A stretch of 64,000 nt of DNA from Candidatus Endomicrobium embiratermitis. Lineage in GTDB: Bacteria > Elusimicrobiota > Endomicrobiia > Endomicrobiales > Endomicrobiaceae. This document shows, in pieces, positions 24,113 through 35,000 of the stretch (position 1 is the stretch's first letter; every line of letters starts with the position of its first letter). Where the stretch lies: assembly GCA_009781315.1 (NCBI GenBank), contig WQYI01000001.1, positions 124,001 through 188,000 of the forward strand, written 5' to 3'. A program made the position numbers and the translations under genes. The notes under the pieces were generated by a model that was not told the origin of the DNA, did no database searches, and saw only the letters and a list, made by a program, of their open reading frames with translations.

Positions 24113-25015
24113 ATGAAAAAAATTTTAACAGGCGTTTCGATTATTTTTTTTACTATAATTTGCGCTTGTTCGAACAACGTATTAAACCCGCCGGCTCCTC
24201 CGGCGCCTAAACCGGACAATAATTACGATATTACGGCAGTCGCCGCAAAAAAAGCGGACTATTACGCCCGGCTCTTTTTTGATCTTGCCGACGGATACCT
24301 TTCCGACGACAATGTCGCCAAAGTAAGGTTCGGCGGCGACGGAAAATACGTTGAATCTTTAAATTTTTCAAACGCGAATACCACGGGCGAAATACATTCA
24401 ACCGCCTTAGGCTCTTTTGATTTTTATTATGAAAGCAATACCGGCGAAGGGGAATCAACCTTAAAACGCATAAATGATTATACTCTTGCCGGATATACGT
24501 CTAATGTGCAAAGAAGGAAATCCGTTGTCGACAGAGCTACGGCGGGAGCTTGGAAAGCCGCGAGAATTATGAATATAAATTTTAAAAATACCGATATAAC
24601 CGGCGAAAGTTTTTCTCTTGCGCTTAATTACGCGGTTCAGGGTTATGATACGTCAAAAGGCGCAAGCATCAGCGGTACAATTTCGTTTGACGTTTTGGAT
24701 TCGTCAGGCACCCGTAATACTTTTACAATTACTTATAATTTAAACGGCGCTCTTTGGGGCGCAGGAGAAGGGTATGCTCCGAGTACAAGATATAATTTTA
24801 TAATTAACAGCGGTAATATTACCGTACAGGGAACAGGCGCTCTTGCCGCATATAAAATTTATCTTACTTATTCGAATGACAAAGGAGAAGGTTCATTTAC
24901 AGTTAGTACTACTACGTATGCGGCTTATACTGTCAGTAAAACTGAGGCGTATTACGTGAAGGACGGGGATCTTCCGGGTCAAAAAAGATACGTTTTGTGG
25001 GATTACCCGTTGTAA
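24113..25015 (+). CDS. Uncharacterised lipoprotein
   Basis: Signal sequence with lipobox (TIICAC, Cys about residue 18), a proline-rich linker (NPPAPPAPKP), then about 250 residues rich in Gly, Asn, Thr and Tyr with beta character (GEIHSTALGSFDFYYESNTGEG, GTRNTFTITYNLNGALWG). No family is recognised. The frame extends upstream into the ABC gene, but the lipoprotein signal fixes the ATG at 24113, 22 bases after that stop. Confidence 0.8.
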   Translation: MKKILTGVSIIFFTIICACSNNVLNPPAPPAPKPDNNYDITAVAAKKADYYARLFFDLADGYLSDDNVAKVRFGGDGKYVESLNFSNANTTGEIHSTALGSFDFYYESNTGEGESTLKRINDYTLAGYTSNVQRRKSVVDRATAGAWKAARIMNINFKNTDITGESFSLALNYAVQGYDTSKGASISGTISFDVLDSSGTRNTFTITYNLNGALWGAGEGYAPSTRYNFIINSGNITVQGTGALAAYKIYLTYSNDKGEGSFTVSTTTYAAYTVSKTEAYYVKDGDLPGQKRYVLWDYPL

Positions 25016-25082
25016 AGATAATTACGAATTACGAATCAACTGCAATGGCAAAACGACGATTACAAGTAACGAATTACGAATA
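25016..25082 (+). repeat. Heptamer-array element D (ATTACGA type)
   Basis: ATTACGAATTACGAAT at 25020-25036 and ACGAATTACGAATA at about 25068-25082 are in the same (direct) orientation, unlike the inverted arms of A, B and E. The core is about 30 bases with a small TGC/GCA hairpin. It ends just before the malic enzyme ribosome-binding site AGGAAG. Confidence 0.65.
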
Positions 25083-25099
25083 AAAAAACAGGAAGCAAA

Positions 25100-26449
25100 A
25101 TGGCTAAAAAACAGGACGTTAAGAAACTTTTAAAAGCAGCGCAGGAACCTTCAAAACTTGCAAGAAAACTTCATCCTTTTTATAGAGGAAAAATTGAAGT
25201 TGTCCCGAAATGCAGAATAAAAAATTTTAACGATTTTTCCATATGGTACAGCCCGGGCGTTGCGGCCGTATGCACAGACATATATAAAAACCCCGAACTT
25301 GTTTACGAATATACAAATAAATGGAACAGCGTTGCAGTTATAAGCGACGGCACAAGGGTTTTAGGCCTTGGCGATATAGGTCCCGAAGCAGGTATGCCGG
25401 TTATGGAAGGCAAAGCCCTTTTATATAAATATCTTGGCGGGGTTGACGCTTATCCGATTTGTTTAGACACAAAGGACGAAAAAAAGATTATCGAAACCGT
25501 AAAGATTTTACAGCCTTCTTTCGGCGGGGTTAATCTCGAAGATATTGAACAGCCGAAATGTTTTCCCATACTACACACTTTAAGAAAAGAGTGCCGCATA
25601 CCAGTTTGGCACGACGACCAGCAAGGCACGGCTCTTGTAACTCTGGCGGGTTTTATTAACGCTTTAAAAGTCGTGGGCAAAAAAATAGGAAAAGTTAAAA
25701 TAGCAATGATAGGCGCGGGTTCGGCAAATATATGCATAGCAAGGCTTTTGATGCTTCACGGCGCAAATCCCGCAAATATCATAATGACAGACTCTAAAGG
25801 CACGCTCCATAAAGGAAGAACCGAACTTAAAAATACTCATCCTGAAAAGTGGGAAATGGCGGTTGAAACCAACGCGGGAAACATTCAGGGTTATATTAAA
25901 GAAGCTATGGAAAACGCGGATGCGGTAATAGCTCTTTCTACGCCCGGACCGGACATAATAAAAAAAGAATGGATTAAAAGCATGGCAAAAAATCCTATCG
26001 TGTTTGTATGCGCCAATCCCGTTCCTGAAATTTGGCCTTGGGAAGCAAAAGAAGCCGGCGCTGCCGTAGTGGCAACCGGAAGAAGCGATTTTGAAAATCA
26101 GGTAAACAATTCGTTAGGTTTTCCAGGGGTATTTCGCGGAGTTTTAGACGTTAGGGCTTCCACAATAACGGATACTATGGCTATAACGGCTGCAACGGAA
26201 CTTGCCGCATGTATAGCTGACAACAAAATAAAACCAAATAAAATTATTCCGACAATGGACAATTGGGAAATTTACCCTAAAATAGCAGCCGCTGTCGGCG
26301 TGAAAGCCATAAAAGAAAAAGTTGCGGCGAGAAAATTGAGTTATGACGCTATTTATTCGCAAGCAAAAGATATGATAAAAAGAAGCAGAGCGGTTACGGA
26401 AACTATGATGGCTAAAGGCTATATAAAGAAAGTGAAGAGTGAAAAGTGA
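25100..26449 (+). CDS. Malic enzyme (NAD(P)-dependent malate dehydrogenase, decarboxylating)
   Basis: Converts malate to pyruvate and CO2. Catalytic block [13 protein letters not shown] and [31 protein letters not shown], metal site [11 protein letters not shown] and [16 protein letters not shown], then the NAD(P) fold [17 protein letters not shown]. 449 residues matches the short bacterial type without a phosphotransacetylase tail. The adjacent fumarase subunits suggest a fumarate-malate-pyruvate route. The last codons (VKSEK, stop) are made of GTGAAAA heptamers shared with the next gene's start. Confidence 0.95.
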   Translation: MAKKQDVKKLLKAAQEPSKLARKLHPFYRGKIEVVPKCRIKNFNDFSIWYSPGVAAVCTDIYKNPELVYEYTNKWNSVAVISDGTRVLGLGDIGPEAGMPVMEGKALLYKYLGGVDAYPICLDTKDEKKIIETVKILQPSFGGVNLEDIEQPKCFPILHTLRKECRIPVWHDDQQGTALVTLAGFINALKVVGKKIGKVKIAMIGAGSANICIARLLMLHGANPANIIMTDSKGTLHKGRTELKNTHPEKWEMAVETNAGNIQGYIKEAMENADAVIALSTPGPDIIKKEWIKSMAKNPIVFVCANPVPEIWPWEAKEAGAAVVATGRSDFENQVNNSLGFPGVFRGVLDVRASTITDTMAITAATELAACIADNKIKPNKIIPTMDNWEIYPKIAAAVGVKAIKEKVAARKLSYDAIYSQAKDMIKRSRAVTETMMAKGYIKKVKSEK

Positions 26450-26460
26450 AAAGTGAAAAA
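26429..26460 (+). repeat. GTGAAAA heptamer array at the malic enzyme/fumarase junction
   Basis: Four near-identical 7-nt GTGAA(A/G)A units. The malic enzyme TGA (26447-26449) and the fumarase GTG (26446-26448) are read from the same unit in two frames. No paired hairpin core or opposite arm is present here. Confidence 0.8.
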
Positions 26461-27303
26461 GCAGTCCGAATAATAAAATCAATTGAAATATCTAACGCAG
26501 TTGAAAAACTTTGCGCGGACGCAAATTATTTGCTGCCAGCGGACGTTTTAAATTCTTTGAAGGAAAACTCCGGAAAAGAGAAAGGAACCGCAAAAGACAT
26601 TTTTGACGAAATAATAAAAAACGCCGAAATCGCCGAAACCGAAAAAATTCCTTTGTGCCAAGACACGGGCTCGGCGAATTTTTTTATAAAAATCGGCAAA
26701 GACGTTGTAATTGAAGACGGCGATATTTATTCCGGCGTTAATAATGGCGTAGCCGAGTGCTACAAAAAAAAATATCTGCGTAAATCCATAGTTTCGGATC
26801 CGCTTGAAAGAAAAAACACCGGCGACAATACTCCCGCGAACATATATGTGGACATTGTTGACGGCGAAAATATAGAAATAATTTTTCTTCCCAAAGGCGG
26901 CGGCAGTGAAAACGCGAGCGCTTTAAAAATGCTTGAGCCTTCTGCCGGCTGGGACGGAGTAAAAGATTTTGTTTTAAACGCGGTTAAAGAAAAAGGCGCG
27001 AACGCCTGTCCTCCTTTAATAATCGGCATAGGCATAGGCGGAGATTTTGCAAGCGTCGGGTATTTGGCAAAAAAATCGCTGCTCAGGGAAATAGGTTCCA
27101 AAAATACAAACCCTTATTACGAAGAAAAAGAAAAAGAGCTTTTAGCAGAGATTAACAAACTTAATATAGGAGCAATGGGACTCGGCGGAAATACTGCCGC
27201 TTTGGCTGTTTTTATAAATACAAAACCCTGCCATATAGCGTCGCTTCCGGCAGCGGTAAATATTCAATGCCATTCCTGCAGAAGAATGACGATTAAAATA
27301 TAA
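26446..27303 (+). CDS. Class I fumarate hydratase, alpha subunit
   Basis: [4Fe-4S] hydratase interconverting fumarate and malate. The alpha subunit carries the cluster cysteines: IPLCQDTGSANFFIK (first Cys), GGGSENASALKML followed by CPPLIIGIGIGGD, and ASLPAAVNIQCHSC near the end. 285 residues is normal. The GTG start is supplied by the GTGAAAA heptamer array and overlaps the previous stop by 4 bases. The last eight residues (CRRMTIKI) replace the usual ARHK-like end and coincide with a short CATTC...GAATG palindrome. Confidence 0.93.
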   Translation: MKSEKAVRIIKSIEISNAVEKLCADANYLLPADVLNSLKENSGKEKGTAKDIFDEIIKNAEIAETEKIPLCQDTGSANFFIKIGKDVVIEDGDIYSGVNNGVAECYKKKYLRKSIVSDPLERKNTGDNTPANIYVDIVDGENIEIIFLPKGGGSENASALKMLEPSAGWDGVKDFVLNAVKEKGANACPPLIIGIGIGGDFASVGYLAKKSLLREIGSKNTNPYYEEKEKELLAEINKLNIGAMGLGGNTAALAVFINTKPCHIASLPAAVNIQCHSCRRMTIKI

Positions 27304-27344
27304 ACGGCAATTTGGTTTCATGAAAAGCAGTTTCGTACAAAGTG

Positions 27345-27420
27345 TGTCATGCTGAACTTGTTTCAGCATCTAGTTGTGAAAACAGACAACAGCAGACCCT
27401 GAAACGAGTTCAGGGTGACA
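27345..27420 (+). repeat. GTCAT-type intergenic repeat between fumarase subunits
   Basis: ATGCTGAA/TTCAGCAT (27349-27369) and ACCCTGAA/TTCAGGGT (27396-27416) are two 8-bp hairpins with 5-base loops. The element starts GTGTCAT and ends GGTGACA. Confidence 0.75.
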
Positions 27421-27453
27421 ATAGAAAGAGTTTTTCAAGAAACAAAATTACAA

Positions 27454-27987
27454 ATGACAAAGGCTATGACTATACAAGAATTGTTATCGAACATAAAAAA
27501 TATCAAAGCGGGGCAGCGCGTTTTATTAAGCGGAACAATATATACCGCAAGAGATGCCGCTCATGCAAGAATTATCGATTTAATTAATAAAGAAGCGAAG
27601 CTCCCCTTTGGTTTAAAAAACAGCGCGATTTATTATTGCGGCCCTGCGCCTGCGAAGCCCGGAGAAATTATCGGCGCGTGCGGGCCTACCACTTCGGCAA
27701 GAATGGACGTTTTTACTCCTAAAATGCTTGAAGCGGGCGTAAAAATTCTTATAGGCAAAGGCGCCCGTTCGGAAAGCGTCCGGGACTCCATAAAAAAAAA
27801 TAAAGCTGTTTATATGGCTGTCACAGGCGGTGTCGCGGCGCTGCTTTCAAAAACAGTTAAATCCTGCGAATTGATTGCCTTTGAAGATTTGGGTCCGGAA
27901 GCCGTATATAAACTTGAAGTGAAAGATATGCCGTTGATAGTTGCGGTTGATAGTGAAGGAAACAACATTTTTAAAGGCAGTGAGTAG
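27454..27987 (+). CDS. Class I fumarate hydratase, beta subunit
   Basis: Partner of the alpha subunit. Motifs: LLSGTIYTARDAAHARI, YYCGPAPAKPGEIIGACGPTTSARMD, GKGARS, AVTGGVAALL and FEDLGPEAVYKLEV. About 177 residues, as for stand-alone beta subunits. An upstream extension into the repeat element is unlikely. Start choice between ATG 27454 and ATG 27466 is uncertain because neither has a well-spaced ribosome-binding site. Confidence 0.93.
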   Translation: MTKAMTIQELLSNIKNIKAGQRVLLSGTIYTARDAAHARIIDLINKEAKLPFGLKNSAIYYCGPAPAKPGEIIGACGPTTSARMDVFTPKMLEAGVKILIGKGARSESVRDSIKKNKAVYMAVTGGVAALLSKTVKSCELIAFEDLGPEAVYKLEVKDMPLIVAVDSEGNNIFKGSE

Positions 27988-28098
27988 TGAGTAATTAGTA
28001 GTTAGTAATTGGTCGTGCGGGGCTTTGCCCCGCTTATCAATTTAAGTGCGCAAGGCGCACTCAAAAACTACTCACTATTCACTACTAACTACTAACTG
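27979..28098 (+). repeat. Heptamer-arm composite palindrome E (GTAGTTA/GTGAGTA type)
   Basis: The left arm (27979-28012, AGTGAGTAGTGAGTAATTAG) is inverted against the right arm (28068-28098, CACTACTAACTACTAACT). They flank two perfect 7-bp hairpins: GCGGGGC/GCCCCGC with TTT loop (28017-28033) and AGTGCGC/GCGCACT with AAG loop (28045-28061). It contains the fumarase stop and ends directly at the coaX GGAG. Confidence 0.87.
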
Positions 28099-28106
28099 GA
28101 GTATTT

Positions 28107-28895
28107 ATGTTTTTAGCATTGGACATCGGAAATACTAATATAACAATCGGTTTATTCATGATGGAAAGCAATACAGTTTTGCCTAAACCTCAAAAAGTCT
28201 GGCGTATGTCAACTTCAAAAAAGCGGACTGCCGACGAGTATGCCGCGCTTCTCATGGATATGTTTTACTATAACGGTTTTGACGCAAAAAAAGTAAAATA
28301 TGTCGCAGTTGCCAGCGTGGTTCCTACTTTAAACAGCGTTTTTGAAGAACTTGTTTCAAAATATTTCAATAAAAAAGCCTTTTTTGTAAACCACATAAAT
28401 AACGGCGGTTTAGTGTTCAAAACCGGCAATCCGAAAGAAGCCGGAGCCGACAGAATTGCCGATGCTGTCGCTGTGTATTCCATTTACGGCGGCGGCTGTA
28501 TAGTTATAGATTTCGGCACTGCTACGACTTTTGACTGCATAGATTCAAAAGGCAGGTATCTTGGCGGAGCAATTGCTCCCGGCCCTATGATATCCGCGCA
28601 ATCCTTAAGTTTAAAAACAGCGCAGCTTCCGCAAGTCGAAATGAAAAAACCGTCAAAGTCCATAGGAACTACTACCGTAGAATGTATCCAGTCCGGACTT
28701 TTTTTCGGATATGTCGGGCTTATAAAAGAGCTTATAGCAAGAATTAAAAAAGAAATGAAAGTAAAACATATTATAGCTACTGGCGGACTTGCCGATTTGA
28801 TGAGCGCTGAAATAAAAGAGATTCAGGCGATTGCTCCGGATTTGACTCTGGAAGGTATCAGAATAATTTGGGAAAAAAGCAGAGGGAAAAAATGA
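28107..28895 (+). CDS. coaX: Type III pantothenate kinase
   Basis: First step of coenzyme A synthesis. Acetate/hexokinase-like fold: MFLALDIGNTNITIGLF (phosphate loop), GADRIADAVAVYSIYGGGCIVIDFGTATTFD and GGAIAPGPMIS, then ATGGLADLM. 262 residues is normal. It complements coaC/coaB at the window start. The stop overlaps the following gene (ATGA). Confidence 0.95.
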   Translation: MFLALDIGNTNITIGLFMMESNTVLPKPQKVWRMSTSKKRTADEYAALLMDMFYYNGFDAKKVKYVAVASVVPTLNSVFEELVSKYFNKKAFFVNHINNGGLVFKTGNPKEAGADRIADAVAVYSIYGGGCIVIDFGTATTFDCIDSKGRYLGGAIAPGPMISAQSLSLKTAQLPQVEMKKPSKSIGTTTVECIQSGLFFGYVGLIKELIARIKKEMKVKHIIATGGLADLMSAEIKEIQAIAPDLTLEGIRIIWEKSRGKK

Positions 28896-29638
28896 AAAAA
28901 GTATTATATTTGCCATTTTTGCTGTTATTTTTTGCCGGAACGGCCTATGCCGATCCTTTTGATCTTTTTAATTATTTTTTAAATACCGCGCCAAACAGAC
29001 CAGCAGCCCAAAAGCTTCTTGATTATTTTGCCGAAGACATAGGTCAGGCAATAGCGGGCGGCTCTTACGGCGTCGGCGGAGATTTGGGCCTTATGGGCGT
29101 AAAATTAAGTATAAAAATGTCGTATCAGCAGATTTCACAAGACAATGAAATAATAAGAGCCGTCGGAGAAACAACTTTAACTTATCCTGTAATTCAGGGA
29201 GAATTCGGGATTTTCGAAGATTTTGACGGAATATTAAGACTTTCCAATATGAATAATTCCACTCTTTTAGGGGGAGGCGTAAGATACAGAATAAGGGAAG
29301 GCGATGATATGTTTGTTCCGACAATTTCAATTCAGTCTGTGTATAACTTTCTTATAGCCGACGACGGTGACAATAAATTTAACGCGTGGAATTTAAAAAC
29401 TTCTCCGACGGCGTATTTCGGGCAAATTCCTTACATACAGCCGTATGTTTTTATAAGCTATGACGTGACAAGTCTTACTGCAAAATCTTCGGCAAGATCG
29501 GGTTTGTCATCTCTTGTCGACGGTTTCGGCTACGGAGCAGGCGGTAATTTGAGCCTGGGGACTGTAAATGTGACCGGCGCCATATCTATGTATAACGGCA
29601 ATGCAAACTATAACTTCGGCATATTTATAGGTATTTGA
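28892..29638 (+). CDS. Secreted, probable outer-membrane beta-barrel protein
   Basis: Signal peptide MKKVLYLPFLLLFFAGTAYA, then alternating strands (GGSYGVGGDLGLMGVKLSIKMSY, LLGGGVRYRIRE, PYVFISYDVTSL) and a final strand NANYNFGIFIGI. No family recognised; a barrel of 8-10 strands is an inference. It is translationally coupled to coaX. Its stop codon overlaps the -35 box of the groES promoter. Confidence 0.75.
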   Translation: MKKVLYLPFLLLFFAGTAYADPFDLFNYFLNTAPNRPAAQKLLDYFAEDIGQAIAGGSYGVGGDLGLMGVKLSIKMSYQQISQDNEIIRAVGETTLTYPVIQGEFGIFEDFDGILRLSNMNNSTLLGGGVRYRIREGDDMFVPTISIQSVYNFLIADDGDNKFNAWNLKTSPTAYFGQIPYIQPYVFISYDVTSLTAKSSARSGLSSLVDGFGYGAGGNLSLGTVNVTGAISMYNGNANYNFGIFIGI

Positions 29639-29664
29639 CAAAAGAAAAAGGAATTTTATATAAT
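29635..29664 (+). promoter_or_regulatory. Sigma70 promoter of groES-groEL
   Basis: TTGACA (29635-29640), 18-base spacer, TATAAT (29659-29664). No CIRCE operator (TTAGCACTC-N9-GAGTGCTAA) is visible in the leader, so HrcA control is not supported. Confidence 0.8.
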
Positions 29665-29715
29665 CAGCAATCATTTGCGTTGAGTGATAAAAATAAATAG
29701 AGGGAGGAAGTTAGC

Positions 29716-30000
29716 ATGATAAGACCATTAGGCGACAAAATCTTAGTAAAGCCCGCGGAAGCGAAAGAAGTGAAGAAGAGCGGTATAATAATACCCGATA
29801 CCGCGAAAGAAAAACCCCAGGAGGGCGAAGTAATAGCTGTCGGCAAAGGAAAAACTTCCGATGACGGAAAAGTTATAGCTTTAGACGTAAAAGCAGGAGA
29901 TAAGGTTCTTTTCGGAAAATATTCGGGAACAGAAGTAAAAATTAACGACAAAGACTATTTGATAATGATTCAGGATGATATTTTGGGAATAATAGAATAG
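29716..30000 (+). CDS. groES: Co-chaperonin GroES
   Basis: 10-kDa lid of the GroEL folding chamber. [13 protein letters not shown], the mobile loop [23 protein letters not shown] and [12 protein letters not shown] are visible. 94 residues. A strong GGGAGGAA (29701-29708) precedes the start. Confidence 0.97.
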   Translation: MIRPLGDKILVKPAEAKEVKKSGIIIPDTAKEKPQEGEVIAVGKGKTSDDGKVIALDVKAGDKVLFGKYSGTEVKINDKDYLIMIQDDILGIIE

Positions 30001-31789
<1,789 letters not shown>

Positions 31790-31817
31790 TGTAAAATAAT
31801 ATACAAAAATAAAAAAC

Positions 31818-31852
31818 AAACGCCTCCGAAAAATACTCGGAGGCGTTTTTTC
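31818..31852 (+). terminator. groEL terminator
   Basis: ACGCCTCCGA and TCGGAGGCGT form a 10-bp stem with an AAAATAC loop and a T-run. Confidence 0.9.
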
Positions 31853-31882
31853 GTCATTACGTTTTAAGAATGTCGTCTAATG

Positions 31883-31891
31883 TGCTATAAT
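31883..31891 (+). promoter_or_regulatory. Extended -10 promoter for the autotransporter gene
   Basis: TGCTATAAT, with TATAAT at 31886-31891. The leader would be about 100 bases and contain the repeat at 31911-31970. Confidence 0.55.
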
Positions 31892-31910
31892 TTTCTAAAA
31901 ACCTACATTT

Positions 31911-31970
31911 GTCATACCCTGCGGGAGAGGGAGGATGTGTATACACTCTAGTACAGCTGGTGGTTATGAC
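31911..31970 (+). repeat. GTCAT...ATGAC repeat in the autotransporter leader
   Basis: GTCATA at 31911 and TATGAC ending 31970 are inverted ends. A perfect 10-base palindrome GTGTATACAC lies between. The ribosome-binding AGGAAAG follows about 20 bases later. Confidence 0.6.
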
Positions 31971-32001
31971 TTATAAAAAATAAGAAAAAGGAAAGTAAAA
32001 A

Positions 32002-35000
32002 ATGAAAAAGTTTTTATTGTTTCCGTTATTAATGATAGTTTTATTTAGCATTAATGGGTTTTCTCAAACGATAAACGTTTCCAGTTATAGCTATCTTCAA
32101 CAACTGTTTAGGCAGGCGGGCGTTAGGAACGTGGTGCTTATAGACAATATAACCGGCACAGAGCGTCTCGGAAGCATGGCTTCTTCGGGTATTATGACAA
32201 TAAGCGGGAATTATAATCTTTCTGTTTCATTGTCAACAAGCAGCAATGGCGGGGCTTTTAGCGTTACTAATTCTACGTTAACTTTTAATACCGGCGGCAA
32301 TATAACATTTAGCAGCAATTCAGCAACAAATTACGGCGGAGCGATATATAATACCAGAGTGATAAATTTTGAAACAGCTGCGGGAAGAAGCGTGATATTT
32401 AGCAATAATACCGCAGATTACGGCGGAGCAATATATAATACCGGCGCTAGTGCAAACATAACATTTACAAACGGCAATATAATGTTTGCCGGAAATAGAG
32501 CGGATGTTACAAGCTACACGTACGGTGGCGGAGCGATATACAACCAGTCGGGCGGTCAAATAAATTTTGATATGTCTTCGGTCGGCAAGGTAACATTCAG
32601 CAGCAATACTGCGGCAAGCAGCGGCGGAGCGATATATAACAATGGCGATAATTCGCAAATAACATTTACAAATGGCGATATATTGTTTTTCGGAAATAAA
32701 GCGAACGGCGCAGGATCAATCACCGGCGGCGGCGCGATATGCAATTATTTGGGTCAAATAAATTTTGATATGTCTTCGAGCGGCAGGGTAACATTCAGCA
32801 GCAATACTGCAACTTCCGGCGGAGCGATATACCATTTCGGTTTAGCCGGTAATTCAAAAACAGTATTTGCAAACGGCGATATAATATTTATCGGAAACAG
32901 CGCAAATTACGGCGGAGCGATATATACTAACGGCAGTTCATCAATAAGTTTTGCAGGCAGCAATGTAAGATTCGGCGGCAATACTGCGGCAACTTCCGGC
33001 GGAGCGATATGTAATGAGGGCGGGCAAATGGATTTTGAGATGTTTTCCGTCGGTGCGATAACATTCAGCAGCAATACTGCAAGGTTTGGCGGAGCGATAT
33101 ACAATTCCAGAACAATAAGTTTTAGAGCAGCGTCCGGCAGCAATATAATATTCAGCAGCAATACTGCAACAAGTTCCGGCGGAGTGATATACAACTCAAG
33201 CGGTCAAATAAATTTTGAGATGTCTTCAGGAGGCAAGGTAACATTCAGCAGCAATACTGCGGCAAGTAACGGCGGAGTGATATACAATGACGGTTGGAGC
33301 GCTAATACAAAAATAACATTTACAAACGGCGATATACTATTTGACGGAAATAGGGCAAGTTCCGGCGGCGCGATACATAGTGAGTACAATTCAATAATAA
33401 ATTTTACCTCTTCAACAATAACCTTCACCGGTAATGTAGCCCAAAGCAGCGGCGGAGCGATATACAACTATGCAGGCGGTCAAATAAGTTTTGAAATGTC
33501 TTCAGGAGGTAAGTTAACATTTAGCAGTAATACGGCAAGATGGGGCGGAGCGATAAGTAATAATAGAGCTAATTCAACTATAACATTTACGAACGGCAAT
33601 ATAATGTTTATCGGAAACAGCGCAAGCAGTTTAGGCGGAGCGGTATATAATGAGGGGACGATAAATTTTGAAACAGTATCCGGCAGCAGCATAACATTCA
33701 TAGGCAATCGTGCCGGCGACGGCAGCGCAGGAAATGGTAACGACATATACAATAGCGGAACAATAAACATAACCGGCGGCGGAGCTGTAATAATAAGCAG
33801 CGGGATAGCGGGAAGCGGGACGATAAACAACGCGGCAAATGTATATTTGAACGGCAATAGTTCGGGATATACGGGAACGTATACGCAGACAGGCGGAACA
33901 ACCGCAATAAGCGCAAGCTTCTTTAACGGAACAAATAATATAACCGCAGGAACAATACAAATAAACGACGGAGCAGTGATAAACAGCGTATTGTCAATGG
34001 GAGCGTCTTCGCTGCTCAATATAAATGTTACGGGAACGATTGCATTGCAGCGCGACAAATTTATCGGGACAACATTCGCCGTAAGTAAAACAAACAGCGG
34101 AACATTAAACATATCCGAAGATTTCAGCGCGCATACGGGAGCATTTACGCAAACAGCGGGAAATACCAATGTAACAAATAAAACATTTAATTCGATGCAT
34201 ACGATAGACGGCGGAACATTAACATTTGCAACCGGGGCAGTGGTAGCTGCGAATACAAAAGTATCCGTAGGAACAAACGGAACATTGTCGCTCACCGGTA
34301 ATGACAATTTAAGTTTCGCAGCAAGTTTCTTAAGCGGAAACGGAACTGTAAACAAGAGCGGAACAGGGACATTAGATATAGCAGGCAATAATAGCGCATA
34401 CACGGGAACATATACGCAAACAAACGGAAATACAATAGTAACAAGCAATTATTTTAACGGGCAAAGCAATATCAACGGCGGAACGTTAACATTTGCTACG
34501 GGGACGGCAGTAGCCGCAAACACAAAAGTATCTGTAGGAATAAGCGGAACATTGTCGCTCACCGGTAATGACAATTTAAGTTTTGGAACAAGTTTCTTAA
34601 GCGGAAACGGAACTGTAAACAAGAGCGGCACGGGTACATTAAACATAACGGGCGATAACAGTTTGTTTACGGGAACATTTACGCAGACGGCGGGGCAGAC
34701 AATTGTATATGAGACTGGAAAAATGTTTAGCGGAACAAATGCAATAGCAACCAGCACGCTGACGGTATACGGAGCTGCAAGCGCTGCAAGCATGGGATAT
34801 AACGTAAATTTGGGAAACAACGCGATATCCGATTATTACAGTAAAAATACGGTGCCAACTATATTAAACGAGACAAACATTAATTTTACGGGAACGGGAG
34901 CAAAAGCGAACTTTCTTAATTCGGGAACAGGCGATTACGCATATTATGTGTTAAACAGTTCATATACCGGAGTGGTTGGGAACAGCGTAAACTTCAAGAA

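Noticed and set aside
5764-28098. CRISPR-like interpretation of the repeated short motifs
   Set aside because: The repeats are 7-8 nt tandem units and palindromes, without regular 25-40 nt repeats separated by unique spacers and without cas genes.
29665-29715. CIRCE operator before groES
   Set aside because: The leader has only a partial ATCATTT/GAGTGAT symmetry; the TTAGCACTC-N9-GAGTGCTAA consensus is absent.
33480-34448. Long open frame (about 320 codons) antisense to the autotransporter
   Set aside because: It is Pro/Val/Leu-rich, the mirror of the repetitive Gly/Asn/Thr coding strand. Many similar antisense frames occur along the repeats; it has no ribosome-binding site or recognisable fold.
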